From the NCBI GenBank assembly GCA_028288305.1, contig JAQBOA010000022.1, positions 1-64,000 on the forward strand: a DNA stretch of 64,000 nt. Direction: 5' to 3'. This DNA comes from Mucilaginibacter sp. GTDB lineage: Bacteria; Bacteroidota; Bacteroidia; Sphingobacteriales; Sphingobacteriaceae. The translations under genes and the position numbers were made by a program. The notes beneath the pieces were generated by a model, which saw nothing but the letters and a program-made list of their open reading frames with translations, searched no databases and was not told the origin of the DNA. Numbering within the stretch: the first letter of the stretch is position 1; each line of letters starts with the position of its first letter. Below, one piece after another: positions 55,468 through 63,226 of this stretch.

Positions 55468-57828
55468 TTATTCTGATCTCAAACTATTCACCGGATTACT
55501 TAGTGCTGCTTTAACTGATTGAAAACTTATAGTTATAAAAGCAATCAGTATAGCTATTGATCCTGCCAGTAGAAACACCCACCAACTGATATTTATCCGG
55601 TAAGCAAAAGCCTGGAGCCATTTATTCATACTGAACCAGGCAACAGGTACCGCAATCAAAATGGCTATTAACACCAGTTTTATAAAATCTTTGGCCAACA
55701 ACCCAACTATTCCGCTTACACTGGCCCCTAATACTTTACGAACACCAATTTCGCGGGTGCGTACCTGGGCTGTGAAAGCAGCTAATCCTAATAATCCTAA
55801 GGAGCAAATAAATATGGCTATAGTGGCGAAGTAGGTGAATAAAGTCCCTTCACGTTGTTCACCCTGGTAAAGGCTGTTAAATATTTCATCCAGAAAAGCA
55901 TAACCAAATGGATATTCACCATTATATTGTTTAAACTGATCTTGTGCTGCACGGATAGCTTTAGGAGCATCCTGGCCGGTTGTTTTTATGTAAATTGTGT
56001 TAAGATATTGGGGATAGTAATAGAAAACAGCAGGTGCAATCTTTTCCTTCATCGAGGCGAAATGAAAATCTTTTATTACCCCTATTATTGTTCCCTTAAA
56101 TTTCCACATCCTAAACCGCTTGCCTATAGGATTTTTCATGCCTATTTCTTTGATAGCGGCCTCATTTAAAATAAGATGCGTGGTATCGGTTATCGCGCCT
56201 GTAAAACCCGCACCTTTCACCAGGTTCATTTTAAAAAAGGATATAAAGTCTTTATCTACCGCTATTGGGTGTACAATAAAAGTTTGGCCGGGCGCTTTTC
56301 CATCCCAGTCATTATCGCCTGAAATGCCACCAATTCTTACAATATTTTGATTTGACCTGGTAACGTCTAACACGCCCGGCTGCTTTAATAATTCGGCTTT
56401 TACAGCATCATAGTGTTTAGCCATGTCACGCATCCAGAATGAAAATACATTGCTTTTATCATAGCCCAATTCCTTTGAACGGATATAATTTAACTGTCCC
56501 GTTATTACTATTGTGCCGATAATGAGCACAACCGAAAACATGAACTGTGTAACCACCAGTATTTTTCGGAACATTATGTCGCCAATACCGGCAGATATTT
56601 TACCTTTCAAAGCTTTTAATGGTTCAAATGATGAAAGAAGCAAAGCTGGATAAATACTTGATGCTGCAAGGGTACCGGTTATGGTAATAAATATTACAGT
56701 CCAGATATGATAATCAGTTAAATCAAAAATCAACTGCTTACCTGAAACCTGGTTAAATAAGGGCATCAAAACGTAAATAAGCCCAAATGCAAGGATAGTA
56801 GCTATAGAAAACAATAAGGCGGTTTCGACAATGAACTGCATAAACAGGTGAGCTTTGGCAGCCCCCACAATTTTACGCATGCTTATTTCTTTGGAACGAA
56901 GCATAGAACGCGCTGTAGAAAGGTTTACATAATTGATACAGGCTATCACCAGTATCAGCAGCGCAATGACGATAAATATTCTAACTGTTTCAATCCCTTT
57001 ATCAGTCAGGTCAGCATTATATAAATGCATCTTAGATAAAGGGAGCAATAAATAATCAGCGTCGGTATCATCTGATTTATGGCCGATATGGATCTTAAAT
57101 AATTTAGCTGACAAGCTTTTTAAGGATGTGCCTGGTTTAAGCAGTAAATAGGTATCGTAACTATAGTTGTTAAAGTCACTATTTAAATCTACTTTATTAT
57201 CCGCATACATTTTTTTGATATGAAAGCTCATGGGCATAATCATATCACAGTTTATACTGGAATTAGCAGGAAAATCATTTATAACACCGCTAACGGTAAA
57301 ATTTGCATTACCGTCAGCCACAATAACTTTACTTAAAGGGTTCTGATCTCCAAAATATTTTTTGGCTGTTTTTCTTGTTATAACAACAGAGTTATCACTG
57401 GCAAATGGGTTTGACGCATTACCTTCAATGATTGGAAAATCAAACACTGAAAAAAATGAAGGGTCTGCAAAAATGGCTTTTTCATTGCCAAAAACTTTGT
57501 CCTGGTATTTATATAAGGAGAAGAAATAATTACCTGTTAAACGAACTTCATCTTTTACTTCGGGCAATTGTTGTTTTGCAAGAACACCCATTGGGGCCAC
57601 AGGCGATTGCCATATTTGCTTGCTGGCACCCGTTCCACCCCAAAGCTCAAGCCGATAAATATTTTTTGTTTGTTTGTGAAAACTATCAAAACTCAATTCA
57701 TCCTGCACCCATAAAAGTATCAGGATACCTATGGCCAATCCAGCCGTTAATCCCGCTATATTAATAAGGGAATAAAATTTGTTCTTCAACAAATTTCGCC
57801 AGGCGGTTTTTAAATAGTTCCTTAACAT
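55468..57828 (-). CDS. P20: MacB/FtsX-type ABC permease (P15/P20 subgroup)
   Basis: 786 residues, starting MLRNYLKTAWRNLLKNK. Partner of P15 (see there): GTGASKQIWQSPVAP in the first periplasmic domain and MLRSKEISMRKIVGAAK at the first coupling helix (KEISMRK, the most altered of the KE-type helices). Coupling helix 2 is REIGVRK (about 692), the only one of the 21 beginning with Arg. Pre-TM2 signature PLSKMHLYN. Second-domain segment GVIKDFHFASMKEKI is shared in form with P15 (GVVKDFHFASLKQKI). Tail NPVNSLRSE. Unit A; 128 bp from P21. Confidence 0.92.
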   Translation of the reverse strand: MLRNYLKTAWRNLLKNKFYSLINIAGLTAGLAIGILILLWVQDELSFDSFHKQTKNIYRLELWGGTGASKQIWQSPVAPMGVLAKQQLPEVKDEVRLTGNYFFSLYKYQDKVFGNEKAIFADPSFFSVFDFPIIEGNASNPFASDNSVVITRKTAKKYFGDQNPLSKVIVADGNANFTVSGVINDFPANSSINCDMIMPMSFHIKKMYADNKVDLNSDFNNYSYDTYLLLKPGTSLKSLSAKLFKIHIGHKSDDTDADYLLLPLSKMHLYNADLTDKGIETVRIFIVIALLILVIACINYVNLSTARSMLRSKEISMRKIVGAAKAHLFMQFIVETALLFSIATILAFGLIYVLMPLFNQVSGKQLIFDLTDYHIWTVIFITITGTLAASSIYPALLLSSFEPLKALKGKISAGIGDIMFRKILVVTQFMFSVVLIIGTIVITGQLNYIRSKELGYDKSNVFSFWMRDMAKHYDAVKAELLKQPGVLDVTRSNQNIVRIGGISGDNDWDGKAPGQTFIVHPIAVDKDFISFFKMNLVKGAGFTGAITDTTHLILNEAAIKEIGMKNPIGKRFRMWKFKGTIIGVIKDFHFASMKEKIAPAVFYYYPQYLNTIYIKTTGQDAPKAIRAAQDQFKQYNGEYPFGYAFLDEIFNSLYQGEQREGTLFTYFATIAIFICSLGLLGLAAFTAQVRTREIGVRKVLGASVSGIVGLLAKDFIKLVLIAILIAVPVAWFSMNKWLQAFAYRINISWWVFLLAGSIAILIAFITISFQSVKAALSNPVNSLRSE

Positions 57829-57866
57829 TTATTTGGTCATTAGTCATTGTGTCATTAGTCATTTTC

Positions 57867-57954
57867 GCCTCATCCTAAATCCTTCTCCAAAGGAGAAGGA
57901 CTTTTTTACTGCAACTTTTAAAAGCCCTCTCCCTTGGAGAGGGTTGGGTGAGGC
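57867..57954. repeat. GCCTCATCC-type two-hairpin repeat, copy 7
   Basis: 88 bp. Outer arms GCCTCATCC and GGGTGAGGC. The second internal hairpin has one change (CCCTCTCCCTTGGAGAGGG). The right edge is 2 bp from the P21 stop, and a GTCATT half-arm lies on the P20 side. Confidence 0.86.
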
Positions 57955-57956
57955 GC

Positions 57957-60401
57957 CTATTCGCTTCTCAAACTGTTCACAGGATTTGATAATGCAGCCT
58001 TTATTGATTGAAAACTTATAGTAATAAAAGCAATCAATACTGCTGTAAAGCCAGCCAATACTAAAACCCACCATTGTATGTTTACCCTGTACGCAAAATC
58101 CTGCAGCCACTTATTCATTAAAAACCATCCCGCAGGTAATGAAATTAGAATGGCGATAAATACTAATTTTAGAAAATCAATTGACAGCATACCGGCAATG
58201 GTAGTAATGCTTGCACCTAATATTTTCCTGATCCCTATTTCTTTTGTGCGTTGCTCGGCAGCATAAGCGGCAAGGCCAAACAAACCCAGGCAAGCAATTA
58301 TTATTGCTAATGAAGTAAACACAATGAATATTCTGCCTACCCGCTGTTCGGCACGGTAGGATGCATCAAAATCTTGATCCATAAAAGAAAAATTCATTTG
58401 TATATTGGGTGAGAGCGCCTTCCATTTGTCTTTAATTTGGGATAGCAGGAAAGGAAGATTGGTTGTATTTACCCTTACACTTAACGCTCCTTTATTTTGA
58501 GCCAATACCAACACTACCGGGCTTATAACATCCCGCAAGGAGCTAAAATTAAAATCCTTAACAACCCCTATAATATGATACTCTTTTGAGTTTGATATAT
58601 CCTGTTTACCACCGTTCGACCTGTATAGCGGCTTATTTAACGGATCTTTAAGTCCTAAAAATTTCGCGGCAGACTCATTAATGATAATACCTGATGAATC
58701 TGTTAACATTTGGCTTGAAAAATTGCGTCCCAAAGCCATTTTCATGTCCAGCGTTTTGATATAATCCTCATCAATTTCCCACGTTTGAGGAAACAATGCT
58801 TTTTTCTGATCAAAAGCGGCATCTTTAAAAAATATCGAGGTATTTTTCCAGTTGGATGTTGGCAGAAAACCGGTTAGGGTTGCGTTTATAACACCCGGTA
58901 ATTGTTTAACCTCTTGTTTAAAAACCCGGGCCTGGTTATTTAATTCAAAAGTGTTTTGAACTATTAAAACCTGGTTACGGTTGTAACCTAAATTTTTGGT
59001 TTGGATATAATTTAGCTGGTTGTATATAACCAAAGTGCCTATGATGAGGAAAATGGATATGGAAAATTGTAAAACAACGAGGAAGCTCCGCAATCCAGCG
59101 CCTTTAAAGCCTGCAGACAATTTGCCTTTTAGTACGTCAATTGGCTGAAATGAGGAAAGATAGAAAGCAGGGTATGAACCCGCCATCGCTCCAACAAATA
59201 AAACAATAAATAACAATGCCGGAATAAGCCAGGTAAGGGTTTGTGCCGAAATAGATAGCTCTTTACCAGCAAGTTGATTAAATGCCGGCAAAAGTGCCAC
59301 TGTGGAAAATAAGGCTATAACAGTAGCAGCAAAAGTCACCATTATTGATTCTGTAAGAAACTGGGTTATTAAATGTCTTTTTGCAGAACCTAACACTTTG
59401 CGCACACCAACTTCCCGTGCTCTGTTTGAGGATCGGGCAGTTGAAAGATTCATAAAATTAACACAGGCGATTAACAGGATAAAAAGTGCAATAGCCGAAA
59501 AAATGTATACATATTGCACAGTGCCGTTAGGACCAAGCTCACCGCTGCGGTTTGATTTAAGGTGAATATCCGTTAATGGAGTTAAATTTAACCTGAAAAA
59601 ACTACCGCCTTTTTCAAAAGCGGCCATGCTCATGTTTAATTGTGATTGCATTTGTGCCCCACTGTATTTATTTAAGAAAGCAGGCAGTGCTGTTTCAAGT
59701 TTTTTATGATCTGAGGCTTCTTTAAATAAAACGTAGGTGTTATAGTCACTTCTTAGCCATTCAGTCGATCTGCTATCAGGAAAAGTCGACATTGATATAA
59801 AAAAGTCGTAGTTAAAATGCGATTGCCTTGGTAGGTCACGGATTACACCGGTAACTTTATAAAATGTGTTATCGTCAAATGTTAATGTTTTGCCAACAAC
59901 ATCCCGATAGCTACCGGGAGTGCTGTTAAAGTATTTTTTTGCAATGGTTTCATTTATTACAACACTGTTTGGTTCTGCTAAGGCAGAAGCAGGGTTACCA
60001 TTGATCATTGGTAAAGTAAACACATCAAACAAGGAAGGATCGGCAAATGCTATATTGTTTTCAAGAATGTTTGTGGTACCCTTTTTTACATGCCTTAAAC
60101 CTACATTTTTTATCCTGACAGTATTTTCAACATATGTAAAGTCGCTTTTTAGTGTTTTTGCTAACGGTGGCATACATACTGCGTAATGAACATTGTTTTC
60201 ACCCAGCTTCAGATCTTCATTTACACGATATATCCTGTCGGCTTTGGTATTATAACGGTCATAGCTTAACTCATCGGCAACGTATAAAATAATAAGCAAG
60301 CAACTTGCGAGACCCAAAGACAGCCCCAAAACATTTAATACCGTAAAACCTTTATTTTTTATAAGGGAACGATAGGCGGTTTTTATGTAGTTTCTTATCA
60401 T
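57957..60401 (-). CDS. P21: MacB/FtsX-type ABC permease, first permease of unit A
   Basis: 814 residues, starting MIRNYIKTAYRSLIKNKGF. Subgroup of P10/P13/P17 (GPNGTVQYVYIFSAIALFILL before TM2; pre-TM2 signature PLTDIHLKS; NFMNLSTARSSNRAREVGVRK). In the first periplasmic domain the usual KYFGxxxPIGK is replaced by KKYFNSTPGSYRDVVGK, a longer loop. Coupling helix 2 KEIGIRKILGAS at about 720. Tail NPVNSLRSE. It follows ATPase-1 after 280 bp in the direction of transcription; that spacer has repeats but no 17-5-17 operator, so it is taken as part of unit A. Confidence 0.92.
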   Translation of the reverse strand: MIRNYIKTAYRSLIKNKGFTVLNVLGLSLGLASCLLIILYVADELSYDRYNTKADRIYRVNEDLKLGENNVHYAVCMPPLAKTLKSDFTYVENTVRIKNVGLRHVKKGTTNILENNIAFADPSLFDVFTLPMINGNPASALAEPNSVVINETIAKKYFNSTPGSYRDVVGKTLTFDDNTFYKVTGVIRDLPRQSHFNYDFFISMSTFPDSRSTEWLRSDYNTYVLFKEASDHKKLETALPAFLNKYSGAQMQSQLNMSMAAFEKGGSFFRLNLTPLTDIHLKSNRSGELGPNGTVQYVYIFSAIALFILLIACVNFMNLSTARSSNRAREVGVRKVLGSAKRHLITQFLTESIMVTFAATVIALFSTVALLPAFNQLAGKELSISAQTLTWLIPALLFIVLFVGAMAGSYPAFYLSSFQPIDVLKGKLSAGFKGAGLRSFLVVLQFSISIFLIIGTLVIYNQLNYIQTKNLGYNRNQVLIVQNTFELNNQARVFKQEVKQLPGVINATLTGFLPTSNWKNTSIFFKDAAFDQKKALFPQTWEIDEDYIKTLDMKMALGRNFSSQMLTDSSGIIINESAAKFLGLKDPLNKPLYRSNGGKQDISNSKEYHIIGVVKDFNFSSLRDVISPVVLVLAQNKGALSVRVNTTNLPFLLSQIKDKWKALSPNIQMNFSFMDQDFDASYRAEQRVGRIFIVFTSLAIIIACLGLFGLAAYAAEQRTKEIGIRKILGASITTIAGMLSIDFLKLVFIAILISLPAGWFLMNKWLQDFAYRVNIQWWVLVLAGFTAVLIAFITISFQSIKAALSNPVNSLRSE

Positions 60402-60408
60402 CGTATTG

Positions 60409-60678
60409 GGTCATTAGTCATTGTGTCATTAGTCATTTTATTTAGTCATCGGCTATAGCATCATTGGCTCTGTTTCTCAGATCAATTTCTTCTTTCGGGC
60501 TTCCGAACTTTTCCGACTTTCCTACTCAAAATAAAAGCTACACTCAAGCCAACCCCTCCAATATGGAGGAGATTAGCAGAGGCACTTATTAACTTACATA
60601 AACTATTGTTAGATCGGAAGTCTTTAGTCAAAAGTCAGATTTTAAAATCCAATGACTAATGACCAATGACCAATGACC
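60409..60678. repeat. GTCATTA-type palindromic repeat with a long centre (P21/ATPase-1 spacer)
   Basis: Left arm GGTCATTAGTCATTGTG... (60409-60437) and right arm AATGACTAATGACC... (60651-60678). The centre (about 210 bp) also has degraded AGTCTTTAGTCAAAAGTC units (60618-60636) and CCCCTCCAATATGGAGG (60557). Nothing else was recognised in this 280-bp spacer. Confidence 0.7.
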
Positions 60679-60681
60679 TTT

Positions 60682-61374
60682 TTATATCATGATGTTTTCC
60701 ATCACAGTTTGTCCATCCAGCAGGCGAATGATCCGGTGGCTGTAGCGGGCATCATGTTCAGAGTGCGTCACCATTATAATGGTTGTTCCCTGTTCGTTAA
60801 GATCAGTCAATAACTCCATAACATCATTACCGTTGCTGCTGTCGAGGTTACCGGTAGGCTCATCCGCTAATATCAGTTTAGGTTTATTAACTACTGCCCT
60901 GGCAATAGCCACACGCTGCTGCTGACCACCCGATAATTGTTGTGGATAATGGTTGCGACGGTGCATGATTTGCATCTTGTCCAAAACCTCTTCCACTCTT
61001 TTTACTCTTTCGGCAGATGGAACGCCAGTGTAGATCAATGGTAATTCCACGTTTTCAAACACAGTAAGCTCATCTATCAGATTAAAGCTCTGGAATACGA
61101 AGCCGATGTTATGCTTACGCAGATCGGCACGCTTACGTTCAGTGTAATGGGCCACTTCAACACCGTTGAACATATAGCTTCCATCATCCGGATCATCAAG
61201 CATGCCCAATATGTTAAGCAATGTTGATTTGCCGCACCCTGATGGACCCATTATGGCAACAAACTCACCTTTTTTAACTTCAATGGATAGCTTGTTTAAA
61301 GCAATGGTTTCTACCTCTTCGGTACGGTAAAACTTTTCGAGATCAGTAATTTTTATCATTTTGGCCTCCTGCAT
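60682..61374 (-). CDS. ABC transporter ATPase of the MacB/LolD class (ATPase-1), canonical motifs
   Basis: 230 residues from this ATG; an in-frame ATG at 61359 (MIKITDLEKFY) has AGGAGG just upstream and may be the true start. All motifs are canonical: Walker A GPSGCGKST (43-51), Q95 in GFVFQSFNL, signature LSGGQQQRVAIARA (147-160), Walker B D171-E172 in LILADEP, D-loop GNLDS with Asp178, switch His204. It forms the cytoplasmic motor for FtsX-type permeases. It is the second gene of unit A, 167 bp after the adaptor gene and upstream of eight permeases. Compared with ATPase-2 it keeps Asp in the D-loop and Arg after the signature. Confidence 0.95.
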   Translation of the reverse strand: MQEAKMIKITDLEKFYRTEEVETIALNKLSIEVKKGEFVAIMGPSGCGKSTLLNILGMLDDPDDGSYMFNGVEVAHYTERKRADLRKHNIGFVFQSFNLIDELTVFENVELPLIYTGVPSAERVKRVEEVLDKMQIMHRRNHYPQQLSGGQQQRVAIARAVVNKPKLILADEPTGNLDSSNGNDVMELLTDLNEQGTTIIMVTHSEHDARYSHRIIRLLDGQTVMENIMI

Positions 61375-61438
61375 CCTTCCTTTTTTTAATGGAAAGAATT
61401 TGATTTTATAGTTTAAGTTAATTAATTGACTTGTTATC

Positions 61439-61480
61439 GCCCTCTCTAAATCTCCTACGCCAGCTGGCGGAGAGACTTTT
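61439..61480. repeat. CCCTCTCTAAATCTCC-type hairpin repeat, variant copy 4
   Basis: CGCCCTCTCTAAATCTCC, then a longer hairpin TACGCCAGCTGGCG where copies 1-3 have the short CCCCGGTTGGGG turn, then GGAGAGACTTTT. It lies in the adaptor/ATPase-1 spacer. The CGCCAGCTGGCG palindrome is perfect. Confidence 0.65.
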
Positions 61481-61541
61481 GATTAGCCTGGTTTTTACTT
61501 TCTTCCTGATTTTTGACTCTTATTTCTTGGTTCTTTCTCTA

Positions 61542-62795
61542 CTACTTCTTAAGCATCAATTCCTGTATATCTCCATACGTTTCATAACTGGATGTAATTA
61601 CCTTATCGCCCACTTGCAATCCTGATGTCAATTCATAATAATCAGGACTTTGCCTGTTGATCTGTATGTCTACCTTGTAGGCTTTTTTACCATCTTCACT
61701 CACTTTAAATATCCAGTTACCGCCTGTTTGCTGGTAAAATCCTCCTTTAGGTAATAACAACGCAGTTGTTTCATCGCTCAAAGCCAATCGTACCTGCAAT
61801 GTCTGCCCTTTTCTTATTCCCGTAGGTGCAGGACCAACAAAAGCCATATCCACGTTAAACTGTCCATTAATTACATTTGTAAATACTTTTTTGATAACCA
61901 GCTTGTAGGTTTTGTCTGCAAATTGAAAATCGCCTTTTAAACCAGTAAAAACTCTTGATATATAGTGCTCTTCAACGCCCACTCTAACTTTAAACCCAGA
62001 TGCGACGTCAATTTGTCCTAAATGCTCGCCTTTAGTTTTATTCTGTCCAATTTCAGAATCAAAATTAGTTAACTGTCCGTCAACAGGCGCCCTTACTGTA
62101 AGATCGCTTACTTTTTTTCTCAACAGGTCCAATGTGTTTTTCATTTGCGCAAATTGCTCTTTTGTCTGACTATCCTGTTGTTTAACTACGGCTGTGTCCT
62201 GTTGCAAAATTTGTGCTGCTAATTTTTTGCGGCTCAGTTGATACTGGTATTGATTTTGGGCCGACTGAAACTCCTGCAGTCCAATAGCCTTTTTTCCAAA
62301 AAGATCTTTATCAAGCCTATAAACCCTTTCAGCTTCTTTAAAGGCTATATCCACATCGGCCATGTTGTTCAGTTTGGTAATGGTATTTTGCTGAGCCTGG
62401 TTATGCGAGATTTGCATTTGTGTTTGATTGGCATAAACCGCTGTTTCTTCATTAGCCAGACTAAGTTCAAGATCGGTATTTGATAACCTTAAAATAGGCT
62501 CACCTTTTTTAAGAGTTGCACCATCCTCAACATATTTTTGTTCAACCCGTCCGCCATCAGAAGCATCAAGGAAAATAGTAGTAAGCGGCATCACTGCGCC
62601 GTTAACCGGGATAAACTCCTGAAATGGGCCTTTTGTTATTGTGCTTATCGTTAATCTTTCGGTATCTACATCCAATTTGCTTTTGCCCGACGTAAAATAA
62701 ATGCTTCCTGCAATTAGTAAAACAATGCCTGTTATGCCGGCAATAGTCAATAGTCTTTTTGTACTCCAGGTCTTTTTTTCAATTACTCTATCCAC
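61542..62795 (-). CDS. HlyD/MacA-type periplasmic adaptor (membrane fusion protein)
   Basis: 417 residues. A single membrane anchor spans about 14-35 (LLTIAGITGIVLLIAGSIYF). The first lipoyl half is near 58-108 (VNGAVMPL ... VEDGATLKKGEPILRLS). A long coiled coil follows (about 110-230, rich in Gln and Lys: TQMQISHNQAQQNTITKL and similar). The second lipoyl half is VRAPVDGQLTNF (about 233-244), followed by beta-barrel and membrane-proximal domains. It should bridge the inner-membrane permease and the TolC-like channel. It is the first gene of unit A and the only adaptor in the window. The promoter box is about 43 bp from its start codon. Confidence 0.93.
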   Translation of the reverse strand: MDRVIEKKTWSTKRLLTIAGITGIVLLIAGSIYFTSGKSKLDVDTERLTISTITKGPFQEFIPVNGAVMPLTTIFLDASDGGRVEQKYVEDGATLKKGEPILRLSNTDLELSLANEETAVYANQTQMQISHNQAQQNTITKLNNMADVDIAFKEAERVYRLDKDLFGKKAIGLQEFQSAQNQYQYQLSRKKLAAQILQQDTAVVKQQDSQTKEQFAQMKNTLDLLRKKVSDLTVRAPVDGQLTNFDSEIGQNKTKGEHLGQIDVASGFKVRVGVEEHYISRVFTGLKGDFQFADKTYKLVIKKVFTNVINGQFNVDMAFVGPAPTGIRKGQTLQVRLALSDETTALLLPKGGFYQQTGGNWIFKVSEDGKKAYKVDIQINRQSPDYYELTSGLQVGDKVITSSYETYGDIQELMLKK

Positions 62796-62821
62796 TGTTA
62801 TTATTTTATATTTTGTTATTA

Positions 62822-62844
62822 GTTACAAAAAGATATGCCACAAA
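62822..62844 (-). promoter_or_regulatory. putative sigma-54-like promoter of unit A
   Basis: On the - strand it reads GTGGCATATCTTTTTGTAAC in the core. TGGCAT is the best sigma-54 -24 match of the four boxes. The GG is 54 bp from the near edge of the dyad pair at 62893. The -12 region is TTTTTGT rather than TTGC. Predicted leader about 19 bases. Confidence 0.58.
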
Positions 62845-62892
62845 TTAAATAGCTGTTTTTCAGTTGCTTAAACTTAAAATACAAGTTTAGGG

Positions 62893-62931
62893 CGTACGCT
62901 TCTGTTACAGCAAGTGTTCGGTTATGATACA
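62893..62931 (-). promoter_or_regulatory. tandem dyad operator/UAS of unit A
   Basis: On the - strand: TGTATCATAACCGAACA (62931-62915), spacer CTTGC, TGTAACAGAAGCGTACG (62909-62893). The distal dyad is identical to that of unit C. It sits in the divergent region between the adaptor and the response-regulator gene, so it may also affect the regulator's own transcription. Confidence 0.82.
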
Positions 62932-62939
62932 ATCCATTT

Positions 62940-63218
62940 GGTCATTAGTCATTGTGTCATTGGTCATTGAGTCATTAAACTATTTAAGTCATTTGTTATT
63001 TGTTTATTGGTAAACAGGTTAATAGTTATCGTCAATTGTTTATAATGAAAATTTATTGTTCATATTTATTGCCTTGATGGTATTTAGCATAAAAATTGCA
63101 GCACTTGGGGGAAATGTTTACAGTCAGATAAATTAATGAACACAATTTATAAAGTAAATTTACGATTTTACATCCCATAACTACCATAACAATGACTAAT
63201 GACACAATGACAAATGAC
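62940..63218. repeat. GTCATTA-type palindrome spanning the divergent intergenic region
   Basis: Left arm GGTCATTAGTCATTGTG... (62940-62977), right arm AATGACTAATGACACAATGAC (63190-63218). The right arm ends 8 bp from the response-regulator start codon. The AT-rich centre (62978-63189) contains no recognisable gene; a weak ATGGTATTTAGCAT box at 63077-63090 resembles the promoter boxes but lacks the fixed distance to the dyads. With the dyads and unit A promoter this accounts for the 431-bp gene-free stretch 62796-63226. Confidence 0.7.
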
Positions 63219-63226
63219 TAACAAAG

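Noticed and set aside
5921..60401. Many open frames of 60-150 codons on the + strand (and some on the - strand) inside the permease genes
   Set aside because: They lie wholly within long conserved permease frames, recur at the same positions in paralogues (for example opposite the coupling helices), and show no domain or signal of their own. They are shadows.
5921..60401. The permease array as an assembly artefact or collapsed repeat
   Set aside because: All 21 genes differ clearly at the protein level and each spacer is unique. Only P8/P9 are very similar, and even they differ in many places.
60402..60681. A separate promoter unit for P21 in the 280-bp spacer after ATPase-1
   Set aside because: No 17-5-17 operator and no TTGGTAT/TGGCAT box were found; the spacer consists of the palindromic repeats and AT-rich filler.
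63077..63105. ATGGTATTTAGCAT as a fifth regulon promoter for the response regulator
   Set aside because: Its distance from the dyads (about 148 bp) does not fit the fixed 54-56 bp of the other four, and the match is partial.
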